Origin: Eubacteriales bacterium
GTDB taxonomy: Bacteria; Bacillota; Clostridia; Oscillospirales; CAG-382
Assembly: GCA_028701715.1 (NCBI GenBank)
Contig: JAQVQF010000142.1
Location: 1-5,902 of the forward strand
DNA: 5,902 bases
Direction of reading: 5' to 3'
A program made the position numbers and the translations under genes. Under the pieces are notes generated by a model. It did no database searches, was not told the origin of the DNA, and saw only the letters and a list, made by a program, of their open reading frames with translations. The first letter of the stretch is position 1, and the number at the start of each line of letters is the position of its first letter. Shown here piece by piece: positions 5,512-5,902 of the stretch.

Positions 5512-5902
5512 AAAAGCTTCTTAATTTCAACGTAATAAAAAATTCCAAAACCATACTCGTCATAACCGCGGCGCTGCTGCTTCTCGGCGTTGTGTCCATG
5601 GTTGTGGTCGGCTTCAATATCGATATAGATTTTTCGGGCGGCACCGAAATCCAGCTGGATATAGGACGCGATGTCACCACTCAGGACTGTAACGATATAA
5701 ACGGTATAATAGAAGAGCTTTTCGGTAAGCAGTACGTGTCCTCCACAACCAAGGCATTGAATATGACCTCGCTTGCGTTGATCCGCACGGGCACGGCGGA
5801 GCTTACGTCGGAACAGCAGGCTCAGCTTCTTGACAAGCTCGACGAGCATTTCGGCATCGACCATACCGAAAGCACAAATTTCCAGATAAACTACATTTCC
5901 GC
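5508..5902 (+). CDS. secF: Protein translocase subunit SecF, 3'-truncated by window edge
   Basis: Partner of SecD in the proton-driven SecDF complex at the plasma membrane. The first 131 codons are visible of about 300 expected; the frame is open to the window end. The start ATG 5508 overlaps the secD stop (ATGA) and has AAAGGAG at 5492-5498, 9 bases upstream. The short basic cytoplasmic start (MKKLLNFNVIKNSK) is followed by the first membrane segment (about residues 15-35) and the SecF signature NIDIDFSGGTEI (37-48), the SecF counterpart of the GLDLQGGS motif of SecD. The rest is the extracytoplasmic P4 region. The later membrane segments lie outside the window. Separate secD and secF contrasts with the fused secDF of Bacillus. 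Confidence 0.95.
   Translation, partial: MKKLLNFNVIKNSKTILVITAALLLLGVVSMVVVGFNIDIDFSGGTEIQLDIGRDVTTQDCNDINGIIEELFGKQYVSSTTKALNMTSLALIRTGTAELTSEQQAQLLDKLDEHFGIDHTESTNFQINYIS

Overview
The window looks like a chromosomal segment of an anaerobic Firmicute, probably class Clostridia (Oscillospirales-like). I infer this from strong AGGAGG-type ribosome binding sites, mid-range GC with AT-rich intergenic DNA, separate secD and secF genes, and a short hairpin repeat of a type I recall from such genomes. I ran no taxonomic search. All genes are on the + strand.

Positions 1-1034 hold the 3' part of an MTA/SAH-type nucleoside deaminase (mtaD-like). A 218-base gap follows, containing a 143-bp MITE-like inverted-repeat element (1044-1186). 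Next comes a tight cluster: a trimeric-type purine nucleoside phosphorylase (1253-2089), mtnA (2086-3090, ATGA overlap) and a diacylglycerol-kinase-family lipid kinase (3105-3980). The kinase reading frame is complete except for one in-frame TAG at codon 41. An AT-rich gap (3981-4200) carries a good sigma-70-type promoter and a perfect 9-bp inverted repeat directly before the secD ribosome binding site. secD (4201-5511) and the start of secF (5508 to the window end) follow, again with an ATGA overlap.

The first three genes fit one pathway. A deaminase would turn 5'-methylthioadenosine, S-adenosylhomocysteine or 5'-deoxyadenosine into the inosine form. A 6-oxopurine-specific phosphorylase would split that into hypoxanthine and a 5-modified ribose-1-phosphate. 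MtnA would isomerise the sugar phosphate to the ribulose-1-phosphate. This is the 'deaminate first' route to salvage of SAM by-products, in place of a direct MTA phosphorylase or nucleosidase. The kinase shares the transcription unit by position but has no obvious pathway link. secD-secF is a separate unit for the Sec translocon accessory complex.

The points most worth a second look are the single TAG in an otherwise intact lipid kinase gene, the deaminase-phosphorylase-MtnA cluster with a changed 5'-site residue in the phosphorylase, the MITE-like element splitting the cluster, and the structured secD leader. I found no clearly new system, RNA gene or CRISPR array.
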